A DNA stretch of 64,000 bases from Berberis thunbergii (Eukaryota > Streptophyta > Magnoliopsida > Ranunculales > Berberidaceae), in assembly GCA_003290165.1 (NCBI GenBank), contig QNQO01000644.1, positions 248,001-312,000 on the forward strand, given 5' to 3'. This document shows, piece after piece, positions 12,240 through 22,070 of this stretch; the stretch's first letter is position 1; the number at the start of each line of letters is the position of its first letter. The translations under genes were made by a program, and so were the position numbers. The notes beneath the pieces were generated by a model, which worked only from the letters and a program-made list of their open reading frames with translations, searched no databases and had not been told where the DNA came from.

Positions 12240-12540
12240 GAGAGAAGGGCTCTTAATCGATTGGTATTAAATGGGGGATGAAGAAAAAAATGGCTCATAT
12301 TATAATAATGATTTGACTTGGCTTGAGAATTTTTATTTAACTCAGCATATAATAATAGGCCAATATTGTTCCTTGCTTGCCGATAAGATTAAGAAATGTG
12401 GGGTTTGAGTGACAGTGAGTGCACACAGAGAAAATAAAAAATGAAAGTGGTTTGGTTGAAATTTGTTGAGTGGTTTGATTTGGATAGAAGGAAGATTCAG
12501 CAGGCAGTAACCAAGGAAGCACAGACTCTTCGAAAACTTG

Positions 12541-13115
12541 TCGTATCTGTGTCCGACACGTATCCGACACACGACACTCGCTCGACACGCCCCCGACACG
12601 TGTCGGACACTTGGTCAACGTGTCAGCAGGTGTTAGACATATGGTCAATGTAGTCAACGTGTAGGTCATGTCTCCGATACACTCGAAACTTGGTCAGGAC
12701 ACAGTCAAGACTCGAAAACCAACTTTGTTTTATTTTTTACTTTTAGATGTTTGCAAATAACCACGTAATATAATGGTTGTTGAAGTGAATGACTAATTCA
12801 ATTGTGAATTAAGACAAATAAAGCAAAAACCCACTAAAGCATACCTCTATGCTTCTTCTTAATCTTTGTTTCTTATTTGTATCTCATTTGCTTATTCTCT
12901 CCTCTACTTCTCTACTATATTTCTTCTTGTAACAGTGCCATCTTTTTCATGGCACTCTAGGAAGGCACTTTATTAGATTATTATTTATATTTATGACTTA
13001 TTAAAAAAATATTATGACGTATCGACGTATCCCCGAGTCATAGTTTTTGGGGAATTGCCGAGTCGGCGTGTCGTGTCAGTGTCCGACACGACACGCGTGT
13101 CCGTATCCATGCATC
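12541..13115. repeat. Element bounded by GTGTCCGACAC-rich blocks in opposite orientation
   Basis: At 12541-12615 the words GTGTCCGACACG, GTATCCGACAC, ACACGACAC and CACGTGTCGGACAC are clustered. At 13060-13110 the words GTGTCGTGTC, GTGTCCGACACGACACG and GTGTCCGTATCC recur. The blocks are partly inverted and flank about 450 bp of AT-rich sequence. They could be the subterminal repeats of a decayed DNA transposon. No ORF and no target duplication were found. Confidence 0.35.
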
Positions 13116-13421
13116 TGCACTTTGTTTCATTTTCTTCTTGCAAAGCAGAAAAAATAAATAAAAATATCATTGATAATGTTATTTGCTATTCATTTGCCAT
13201 ACATCTCAGATGGGGCCGAAAAATAACATGCTAACAACTTAAATAAGTTATAAGAGCTAATAGTATATCATACCTTATTCAATAGTCTAATATAAGATTT
13301 ATAAAAATTTATGGTCTTGTCTCAACTTCATTGCTTGCGACTATTGAAGTGGAGGTTGGCGTTTCGTCCCGCGTCACACCACAAAAGAGATAGTTGTTGT
13401 ATCTCAATACAAGACTCGACG

Positions 13422-15109
13422 TGTAACACCCGTACTTTTTCAATGACAATATAAATTTATTTGCCCAAAGTTCATTTAAAATCTTAGTTCGTTGGTCAAA
13501 TAGTATTTTTTTTGCAACTTACCTAACTCTTTTACATTTCGAATCTCGGGACGAGTTTCCTTTTAAGATGTATATATTATAACACCCGTGCTTTTTCAAT
13601 GACATTAATAAATATTTTGTACAAAAATAAAATAAAATGTGATGACCTGATTTTCTAGAACTATCTAAATATATTTACTTCAATGTTTGAAGTTCGATAA
13701 AATGCATCTTTTATTGATGTCAACCAAAACTTTATTTGCACATTAATAATGCATGGTTTATAAAATTAGCATTCTAGTGATAGCCAAATATTTGTTAAAG
13801 AAAGTTTTTATAGGAAAATGATGGTTGTCCCAAAATAATGGGAGAATATTATGATGAAATTATTTATTATCGACAAGATGTCAAATGATATGTTTTCCAA
13901 AAAAATGTGAGTGGATAATGTTGTAATTGATATATGAATGACAAAATGTCATTGTGGCAGAAAATTAAGATATTACAATAAACAATAATGATAAACTATG
14001 ATTCCTTAATCTTTTATTATCTGAATTTGTATCACTTAGAACTACCACACCTCTTTGTTGTTTGTGATTTTCCCTCTCTTATAGAGAAACTAAATAACCT
14101 TCGGGTTGTCTTGCGGATGTGGGCGCCTATTTCTTATAGAGAAACTAAAATAACATTCGGGTTAGCCTTGGAAATGAGGTGAATTTTTGTGCCTAAGATA
14201 GGCTTTAATATCATCCGTAAAAAATGTGACGTGACTTTATGCTCGTTCATAGCTCAAGAGTGGCTTTTTGTTACTCATATAGTTAGGAGTATCCGGTGAT
14301 GCATGCCTGTATGTGATGTGTCCCCACTTGAGCATGGATGACGGAGAAGTCATCCTTTATATGAGAGAGGCATACAGACATGTATGTTCGGCACGGAGGT
14401 GGTGCAAATGTGGTATCGTCTAAGTGATCAAAAAAATGATCAATTCGTTACAGATGAATAATATAATCAAGTCAAATAATTTATGATCACTATTGTTTTA
14501 ATTGATAATATACCAACTATTTGAAAAGTCATATTCGTATCGTTTCTAATCCTTTTCATCCAGGATGATAAGTTTACAGACATTACTACATGTCAGACTT
14601 GTCATAGTTAACCATTTCAGAGTAAGTATAAGTAAATACATATTTACTTATTAGGATGACCTGATTGCCTCGTTGAGAAACTAAATGCTTTGAACTGTGA
14701 TTTTCTTGCATGACACATTTGCCTCATTGAGGAACTACCGGTTTGTGTGGTTGTTCCTTGTTTGCACTTAATTTTATGTTATTACTTGCTGATGTTTTGA
14801 TCTTAGGATGAAGATTACTCACACCAGTTTTATTGCTGACCTAAGTGAGTTTTTGCTTCTTGGGTACATTCCTCTAGCCAATTAGCCTTTCAGGTTTAGA
14901 AATTGTTTGGAGCAGCTTTATTGGGGCTAGCAACGTCAGAGTTTTCTGGTTAAATTACTTTTAGTTTGTTTCAATTTTCTAAACTATGTCTTAGTTGTTG
15001 CTGCTAATTGTTTCTGTTATTGAATTTTTCACGTCTCGAGTTTTGGGATAACGAATAATCCTACGTGGATTTTAGGATTTTCGTTTTCTTCGAAAATCGG
15101 GGCGTAACA
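13422..15109 (+). mobile_element. Putative long LTR (TGTAACACCC...GTAACA) ahead of a primer-binding-like site
   Basis: The block starts TGTAACACCC at 13422 and ends GGCGTAACA at 15109. Within a few bases it is followed by TGATATCAGAGCCGG, close to the TGGTATCAGAGC primer-binding site (initiator Met tRNA) of plant LTR elements. A near copy of its first 40 bp recurs at 13578 (ATAACACCCGTGC...CAATGACA). No gag or pol follows, so it would be an orphan or truncated LTR. The left boundary is a guess from the TG start. Confidence 0.35.
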
Positions 15110-15112
15110 TTT

Positions 15113-15690
15113 TGATATCAGAGCCGGATGTGTGCCAACGAGGACGTTGGGCTCCTTTAGGGGGGTGGACTATGATACTCTTGTGTGGGTGAACCTGAGG
15201 GGGAGGGTGCGGGAGAGACTCGTGATGGCGAAACCCAATAGGCCTGTGGATCTCAAGAGGGGTTGGACGAGCTACCAACTGAAGATTATAGTCTCACATC
15301 GCCTAGGTGAGGGAAGGAGATGTATTATATATATATAAGGTTGGATTTACAAAGTACTATGCATTTTAAAACTGTGTGGGTCTTGGTTCCAAAGCGGACA
15401 ATATAGTACTTTGTGGATCGGGTTGTGACATAATGATATCAGAGTCGGACCCAGCCGTAAGTGTGCTAACGAGGACGTTGGGCCCTAAGGGGGTGGATTG
15501 TAACACCCTATGTGGGCGGGCTTTGAGGCTAACGGGCTACCATGTGTGGGCGGTTATAGTCCCACATCGCCTGAGTGAGATAATGATATGTGCTATATAT
15601 GTACGAGTTTGGATCCACTGACACAATGAGTTTTAAAGCCGTGTGGGTAGTTAGGTTGGGCCCAGAGTGGACAATATTTTACCTAGAAAA
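15113..15690 (+). mobile_element. Tandem TRIM-like LTR retroelement (PBS-internal-LTR repeated)
   Basis: Two successive copies of the same cassette are visible. Each has a PBS-like word (TGATATCAGAGCCGG at 15113; TGATATCAGAGTCGG at 15434), then GTGTGC.AACGAGGACGTTGGG, then a purine tract (TTTAGGGGGGTGGA; CTAAGGGGGTGGA). Each then has an LTR with CACATCGCCT, a TATATAT stretch, TTGGAT, GTGTGGGT and CGGACAATAT or TGGACAATAT. LTR 1 runs about 15171-15430 and ends TTGTGACA. LTR 2 starts TGTAACACCC at 15499 and fades at about 15690. The very short internal region (about 70 bp) with PBS and PPT but no coding sequence is the TRIM pattern. Confidence 0.6.
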
Positions 15691-15785
15691 ATTTATGTTC
15701 ATGTTCTTGTATTGTCCAGCCTAGACTAACCAAATGTTCTGATCTACAAACTCGAGAAATTGATTGGGTATTCATGTTCGTGTAT

Positions 15786-16349
15786 CTAAAAGTGAAAAGT
15801 AAGGCGAGTACTAAGTAATGAATGTTGTAGCTCATCTACGCAACGTTGTGCCAAGACATGTAGGTTGTTGGTGTTGTTTTCTATGTTAACAAGGGCAATC
15901 CAAAAACCAAGCTCGCCTTCCAAATAAAAAAAAAAAAAACAAAACAAAACAAGGGCAATCCAATCCATATTTGTGAGTGAAGCCCACACAAGAATATGAA
16001 AGTTCACGTCAAAGTCATCAAAAGATGTCAAATGCAATAAAAAAAGAGAAGAGAAAATTTGAAGTATCTCGGAAGAGCCTATGTCGCGTTGGACTTGGAC
16101 ACCTTTCCGACACGGGGCTAACAATCTTTTTGAAGACTCCATGTAGCATTGAGTGCATTGCATTTGCACTAAGTGCGACCCATTATTGATTTGAAGTACC
16201 ATCAAAGTTACCCGGTCAGATTCATATATGTCTATGCCCTCTGCTTGCCAATTGACATTCCTAACAAAGGGGTTACATACTTTCACTTTTTTGTTTGCAA
16301 TGACGAAGTGATATTTTCTTAAGGGAGATTTCTTTGCATTCACAACCAA
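15786..16349 (-). CDS. Unrecognised 187-aa ORF interrupted by a small retroposed insertion
   Basis: An uninterrupted 187-codon minus-strand ORF starts MVVNAKKSPLRKYHFVI. I do not recognise a domain. A 60-bp segment with a poly-T run (minus strand) sits inside it, flanked by a 16-bp direct repeat, and encodes the odd FCFFFFY segment. Removing it would give a continuous MDWIALVNIENN.. reading, so the insertion is in frame and secondary. The ORF may be a fragment of an old transposon or pseudogene, or chance. Confidence 0.22.
   Translation of the reverse strand: MVVNAKKSPLRKYHFVIANKKVKVCNPFVRNVNWQAEGIDIYESDRVTLMVLQINNGSHLVQMQCTQCYMESSKRLLAPCRKGVQVQRDIGSSEILQIFSSLFLLHLTSFDDFDVNFHILVWASLTNMDWIALVLFCFFFFYLEGELGFWIALVNIENNTNNLHVLAQRCVDELQHSLLSTRLTFHF
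15904..15947 (+). mobile_element. Short poly(A)-tailed retroposed stub with 16-bp target-site duplication
   Basis: The direct repeat AACAAGGGCAATCCAA occurs at 15888-15903 and again at 15948-15963. Between them are 44 bp: about 20 bp ending GCTCGCCTTCC, then an A-rich tail with a long A run. A long target duplication plus an A tail is the signature of LINE-type target-primed reverse transcription. The body is too short to name its source. Confidence 0.65.
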
Positions 16350-17467
16350 AGAAATACATTGATCTTTGGTTTCTTCTTGAGATGATATTTTGGTTGTTAC
16401 TTATCCTTGCGGGTGGTGTAAGTTTTCAAGTGTTTTAGTTTTTTGTTTCTGAGATTTTCCACCACTCCCATTCCTACGCCCAGTATTGTTGAATGCCAAC
16501 TTCAGTCGAGTTTATTGAATTGAAGCAAATAACGTGTCTTATACGAGAATATGAAGTCGTTTAGGAGGTGGCTCTTAGCCTGGGGATGTCTCACCTGTGG
16601 CATCCGGGTGTCATGGCAAACCAGAAATCTAAAAACCAAATGAAAGAATACAAGTATAAAGAAATGAGGAGCAATGTACAAAAAGGGACAATCAGGGTTT
16701 CACACATGTGCTCTGACAGTGATCCTATGTGCCTTCTATACTTCTTAGATCTCATTAATATAGTTCATCTTTTACCTATCAATCAATCCAAAAAACAAGA
16801 AGGCTCAGCTGCCTGAGTTGGATATTTATTTGAGTGTAAAATGCACTTGACAGAGTAGGATGGATAATAATTTATTGTTACAAAAGAATGAAAAGATACG
16901 AGGGCATCTAAGTTGGAAAAGAAATGAACGTAAAATGCAATAAATTTTGTAGGAGTTTTAGTGTTCAAGACAATAATGACATATGTAACATGTAAGAGAT
17001 GGATACTACATGTATGTATTTGCCTAAGAAAGAAACGTCGACATCTTGCATTTTGGTTGGTAAAAAATCATCAATATTTTCAGATCAACTATTGACAATA
17101 CTTTTCCTTGTTACTAATTTATGCTAGAAGATTGATCTACCAACTTATGAAACTTTCTGTCATGCAACTAGTTGGATGGCATACTAGAAGAATTTTTTTT
17201 TTGTTCTTTGTTTGTCTTTTAATAAATCCACATCACTGGATGAAAGATTCTTAAATTTCAAGAACTACAAGGTCTCTCTCTACAGGCTTTTAAAATTGAA
17301 TCTGTCCCCAATATTCCATAGTTTTAGCCATTGCTATGGTAAGTGTTAAGTAATCACTATATCATATGGCAAAAGAAGAAAGGTTGGTTCCGACATTCCC
17401 AACATCTTTTTGGTTCTAACAGATTTTCTAAATTGACACAGTTCATATTTCATTCTTTGACTTGCAG

Positions 17468-19707
17468 ATGGCAAGCAATGGGCAAACCATCACTGTAGAT
17501 GAAGCACTGGTGTCCATGGGATTTGGAAAATTTCAATTTTTTGTGCTTGCTTATGCTGGGTTGGGATGGATTGCAGAAGCAATGGAAATGATGCTTCTCT
17601 CTTTTGTTGGACCAGCTGTTCAATCCGAGTGGAACCTTTATTCTCACGAAGAGAGCTTGATCACTAGCATTGTTTTTGCTGGTATGCTGGTTGGGGCATA
17701 CACATGGGGCATTATTTCAGATAACTACGGAAGGAGGCAGGTCCTATTGCAATTATTATGCTATCCTCTTTGTGTCAATTCATTTTCACTGAAAATCAAC
17801 ATTAGATTCTTACCATGTAAGCTCTATATACATGCATTCATAATTCATCACTCTTTTTGCCCGCTTCACATGACTTTGCTCGTCTTTGTTTTTGCCCTTT
17901 GACTATTGGCTTTTCAGGAAGGGGTTCCTTTGTACCGCAATAATTACCTCTGTGGCTGGTTTCTTAAGTGCTCTTGCTCCAAATTATATAACATTGATTG
18001 TTCTTCGTTGTTTCGTTGGCATTGGTTTGGGAGGCGGCCCTGTCCTTGCTTCATGGTTTTTGGAATTCATTCCTGCTCCTGACAGGGGAACTTGGATGGT
18101 CATTTTCTTGGCTTTCTGGACTGTTGGAACAGTTTTGGAGGCTTCACTTGCATGGGTACAATCACTAATTCTTATATACCAGCTAGTTAATATATCAATC
18201 TATCTCAATCAAAGTTATTAAATTGAGCCAATCCACTTCCCATTTCGTAGTGAGGTCTATTGGGATATATCTTGAACATTAACTTTGTAATTACTTAGTG
18301 ATTGATTACCTGGCTATGTTTGGAGATCCTCGTGATAAAGGCACCTTGTGGTTGATACAACCATCTAATGATTCATTTGTGTAACTGCTTGGTAACAGGA
18401 AAAACATACTAAGTTGGGATTTTAAATTGGGGTGTTTTTGTTCAAAACTCTGCCATGATACTAGCCTATTAGGAATTGCAATTATTAGTCAAATCTACGT
18501 GCAAAAGTTGGTTATTTGCAAAGTAAACTCTGTGCAGAAGTAGTGGATAGCAAATAGTTGGCAGAGATCGTGGAAGGACGTGGTTCTGTCCCTTGGCAAG
18601 ATCAACATATAACAGATACAATTTTTGAACTGAAGAACTAGTTAATCACTTTCAAGATTTGTCATGAATTTAGAGAGTGTAACAAAGTTGTTGATATGGT
18701 CCGGAAGGGATCAACTTCTTTATTCCTCCTTCAGAAAAGAGGGCAGATGATGTTGTGAAACTAAATATGGTGAATGCATTGTATTTTAGATGACAGGGAG
18801 GGAGCACATGATAGAGCAACCCTTGGGTGCTTACATAGTGGGAATTTTTGGGTAATGCTTGTGATGCTTGCTTGATGAGATCATTTGATTTTTTTTTGTT
18901 TATATTGGTGGTGTCTGTAGGTGGTGGTGTGTTTCAGAATGTAGGGGCGGTGGTGTCATTGAACAAAATCGATGATGTCAAAAAGTCGGTGCTTATAAAA
19001 AATTGGATGCCCCAGCTTGCCTAGAAAGAAAAAAAAAATTAATAACAAGCAATCAAAGAAGTCTGTTCTTGTTTCTCTCATGTTTGTTCGAGGTGCCATT
19101 TTGTATTTATTAATTAGTGTACACAGATTTCATTTAGCTGCGATGGCCTCATAATTTTGACTCTTTTCTCTAAATAACCCACCTAGAGGTTTTATAATTG
19201 CATGATTTTTGGTGAAATGATCTCCTCATATGAAAAATGGAAGTTTTGAACATTGTAGTTTTTGTGAGAGTTATCTGCGCTTGGCAGGCTGGTTCGCACC
19301 AGAACATATCTGTGTCGACCCTGCCAAAATTTTTGGTTATCATTACTTGACGACTATGTTCTATTTTAGTTTCTAATCCCAACTCTGGCAAAAACCTATC
19401 CACATAAAACCAGTAACTCATAACTGTCAAATAAATGACCTCTGCCTTCGATTTCCTTCCACAGGTATACCCAACCTCAGTTAGGACAACTGGCGTTGGA
19501 GTTGCAAGCTCAATTGGAAGAATTGGTGGGATGATATGTCCACTTGTAGCAGTGGGATTCGTTCAGGGATGTCATCAAACTGCAGCCCTTGTTCTATTTG
19601 AGATTGTAATATTTCTTTCTGGGGTAGCTGTTTTGTTCTTTCCCTTTGAAACCAAAGGCTGTGAACTGAGTGACAGTATAACCAAGCTAAAGCAGATTGA
19701 GGAATGA
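17468..19707 (+). pseudogene. NiaP/OCT7-like organic cation (nicotinate) transporter lacking middle exons
   Basis: The sequence matches the plant MFS transporter family of nicotinate transporter NiaP (organic cation/carnitine transporter 7). Exon 17468-17736 encodes MASNGQTITVDEALVSMGFG, the first membrane helices and GAYTWGIISDNYGRR (MFS loop 2-3 motif). Exon 17918-18155 continues [20 protein letters not shown] and [18 protein letters not shown] to VLEASLAW. The next recognisable exon is the last, 19465-19707 (YPTSVRTTGVGVASSIGRIGG, FPFETKGCELSDS, stop TGA). Family proteins are about 500 aa; the roughly 250 residues covering the central loop and helices 6-10 are absent from 18156-19464. The remaining exons would splice in frame to about 249 aa, which could not form a 12-helix carrier. 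The first intron uses a GC donor (17737), or this is a mutated GT. A leader exon ending at 17338 with GTAAGT probably precedes the ATG. Confidence 0.8.
18156..19464 (+). other. Non-coding stretch replacing the middle exons of the transporter
   Basis: I see no exon of the missing transporter core on either strand. There is an A run near 19029-19038. The flanking splice sites (GTACAATC at 18156, TTCCACAG before 19465) look usable. The segment may be the result of an internal deletion or replacement. Confidence 0.6.
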
Positions 19708-19855
19708 GAAGGATAATATGTGTAAATAAGGGTTTGGCTTGTTTATAAATAAGGGTTTGGTTTGAGGGAATTGAGATAGTTGTAATATAGCCCATACGCT
19801 TTGTACAGAGTTTGACATTAATCACAAGGAAGGCAATACCAAGGTACGTATTGAA

Positions 19856-20095
19856 TCAAGCACATCCATTCTCTACTCTTGGTTGAAATCTCAGGCATTC
19901 GTTAACTTGTAATTTGCTACTGTTCTTCACCAAAAACTTTCCAGGGGAGCTCATTTGCAGTTGGGACAATACTTCATTTCTTGTTTCTCTGTCATTTAAA
20001 TTTGGGAGGCATGTTTCCCCAAATGTTTGATTTGTCTGTTCTCGAGCACAATAACCTGGATCATGGTTGACATATGTACAGTAGGCTAATGGCAA
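19856..20095 (-). CDS. Possible terminal exon of an unrecognised minus-strand gene
   Basis: A 79-codon minus-strand ORF, tail-to-tail with the transporter, has a protein-like composition (ETCLPNLNDRETRNEVLSQL, SSPGKFLVKNSSKL, ending ENGCA). A possible acceptor (ATGATCCAG) lies within it. Another protein-like minus-strand run (EENLLQESTMLHLEWDVCAK) is read near 20560-20640. Together they could be remnants of one gene, but no family is recognised and intact exons cannot be joined. Confidence 0.22.
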   Translation of the reverse strand: MPLAYCTYVNHDPGYCAREQTNQTFGETCLPNLNDRETRNEVLSQLQMSSPGKFLVKNSSKLQVNECLRFQPRVENGCA

Positions 20096-20099
20096 ACAG

Positions 20100-22070
20100 A
20101 ATATTAAAATCTAGTTAATATTTCTAAAGGAGAAACATAATGCGAAAACTAAGTATGAAGCACAGTCAAAGTCAAACAAATATGACACACTTGATATGTG
20201 CAGGATAGGTACTATAGAGAGCAAGGTTAACATGAGGTCCAACTGGGAACAATTTAGCTATGCAATTTTCCAAAAGATAAATAGCAAAAAAATACTGGAA
20301 CAGCATATGAATGAATAGACTGGTTAGGTACACTAGTTACTGGAAACTTGTAAAAGTTGTGTATAAGAGACATCCTCAAGTTTTCAACTACAATCGTTTT
20401 ACCAAATAATTTTCTCAAAGTACCTTGGCACAACCATTAAATCATTTCATAACAAGAAGAAATTCTTAATACATGCAAAAACACATAACATGAAAGTCTT
20501 GATTAGTACATTCAAAGCACATGACAGCCAATGGCAATTATCCCCATTTTAGACAAGTATCTTGGCACAAACATCCCATTCCAGATGAAGCATTGTACTT
20601 TCTTGCAGAAGATTCTCCTCAGCATGTTGAACCCCAAAGGTTTAGTTGAAAGTCATCCTGAAATGTAAATCTGACCAAGTAAATATTTTCTTCAAATGAA
20701 AAACAATTTTTTCCAATAAAACTACCATTAGAAGCAAAATAACAGTAAAGGAACTACCAACACTATAAAGTCCCTGGCCTTTTTAAGGATTCAATGTTGT
20801 TTAGTTAAATCTCAAGCTGCCACATGCTTAACAGTTATGTCCAATTTTTGAGATTAGTTGTAAGGAATGAAAGTCCCCTTTCACCTGCGAAATGAGGTGA
20901 CGCTCTCCACAACCATTCTCCAAAACGAAGAAACTCCATTGGTTGGGCATCTGCGATTTCCAACAATCACCAACGAAGAGACACGAGAGTGTGCTCTCAA
21001 ACTTCGCATCCCTAAGTCTGATTAAAATCCTTGAGTATTCTCACATTCTTCGTTCAGAAAGAAATGAACAAAAAATTATCTGTCAACAACGTCTACATAG
21101 GTTGAATCTTCAATTCCTATTTTTCGATTTATTGCATATATTCTTCTTTGATTCTCATAAACATGGATTAGAGAAATATAATACACTTCCTTGCATATCA
21201 GATCTCCCCATTTCTTACATCCCAATTTGACCACTAAATCAACTTTGTGGATGTTAGATTTCAGGATATGAGGAGGAAATATGTGGTCACGTTCAGCTAA
21301 AATAGAGGTTGATGCAAATTGAAGATGGAATAAGCTGAATCAATTTCATGTGAGGATACATATATTGATTGAATAATGTGAACACTTTTGATGGGATAGA
21401 GGGTGAATTAGGTAAGAATAAATCCCTTTTTGTGTAACCCGTTTGTAACTTAAAGCAGACAATCCTTATTAGGTGAAGGGAATATCATTGTTGTGGAACA
21501 AAAGGAGTAAAGATTTAATGAAGAAAACAAGAACATCTGTTTAGACATAGTATGTGTCAAAGCCTATGCTCAACGAGGACAATTTGCAAGTTGAGATATT
21601 CTACTAAAAGATCATATTTAATTTTATTTATTAAACCAGAAGATCTTAGTTGGATGGGGATGCTCTTCGTTCTTCAACTTATCGACTATCCCAATTTAAT
21701 TCTATGATTAAACATTCACAATTCAAAATGTTTAATCTACAAGGGATTATACTTTTACAGAAAGGGATGTAAAAAGCAATGAAGGTATATAAGAAGTGTA
21801 AAATCATCATTATCATCGTAAAACATGGTATGACATTATGAAAGTGAAAAGTGAGAAATTTCAAACAATAAACATTGAAAGAGTAGAACATTAATTGTAA
21901 ATTGTAGATAATGAAAATGAAAGGCTATGTGGCCGAGATACTTGAAAGAGATGTGTTCAGATGAATGAAAGCATGAAAATTGACAAAGGAGGGAGGGGGA
22001 CTGAAAGGGCCATTGTTGGCATTAGGAAGACTCTGAACACATGTCCAGGAAATGTATTTATATTTTGAAC
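20100..22070. other. Gene-poor AT-rich stretch
   Basis: About 2 kb with short ORFs only and no recognised domain, RNA gene or repeat, apart from the small minus-strand protein-like run near 20560-20640. Confidence 0.4.
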
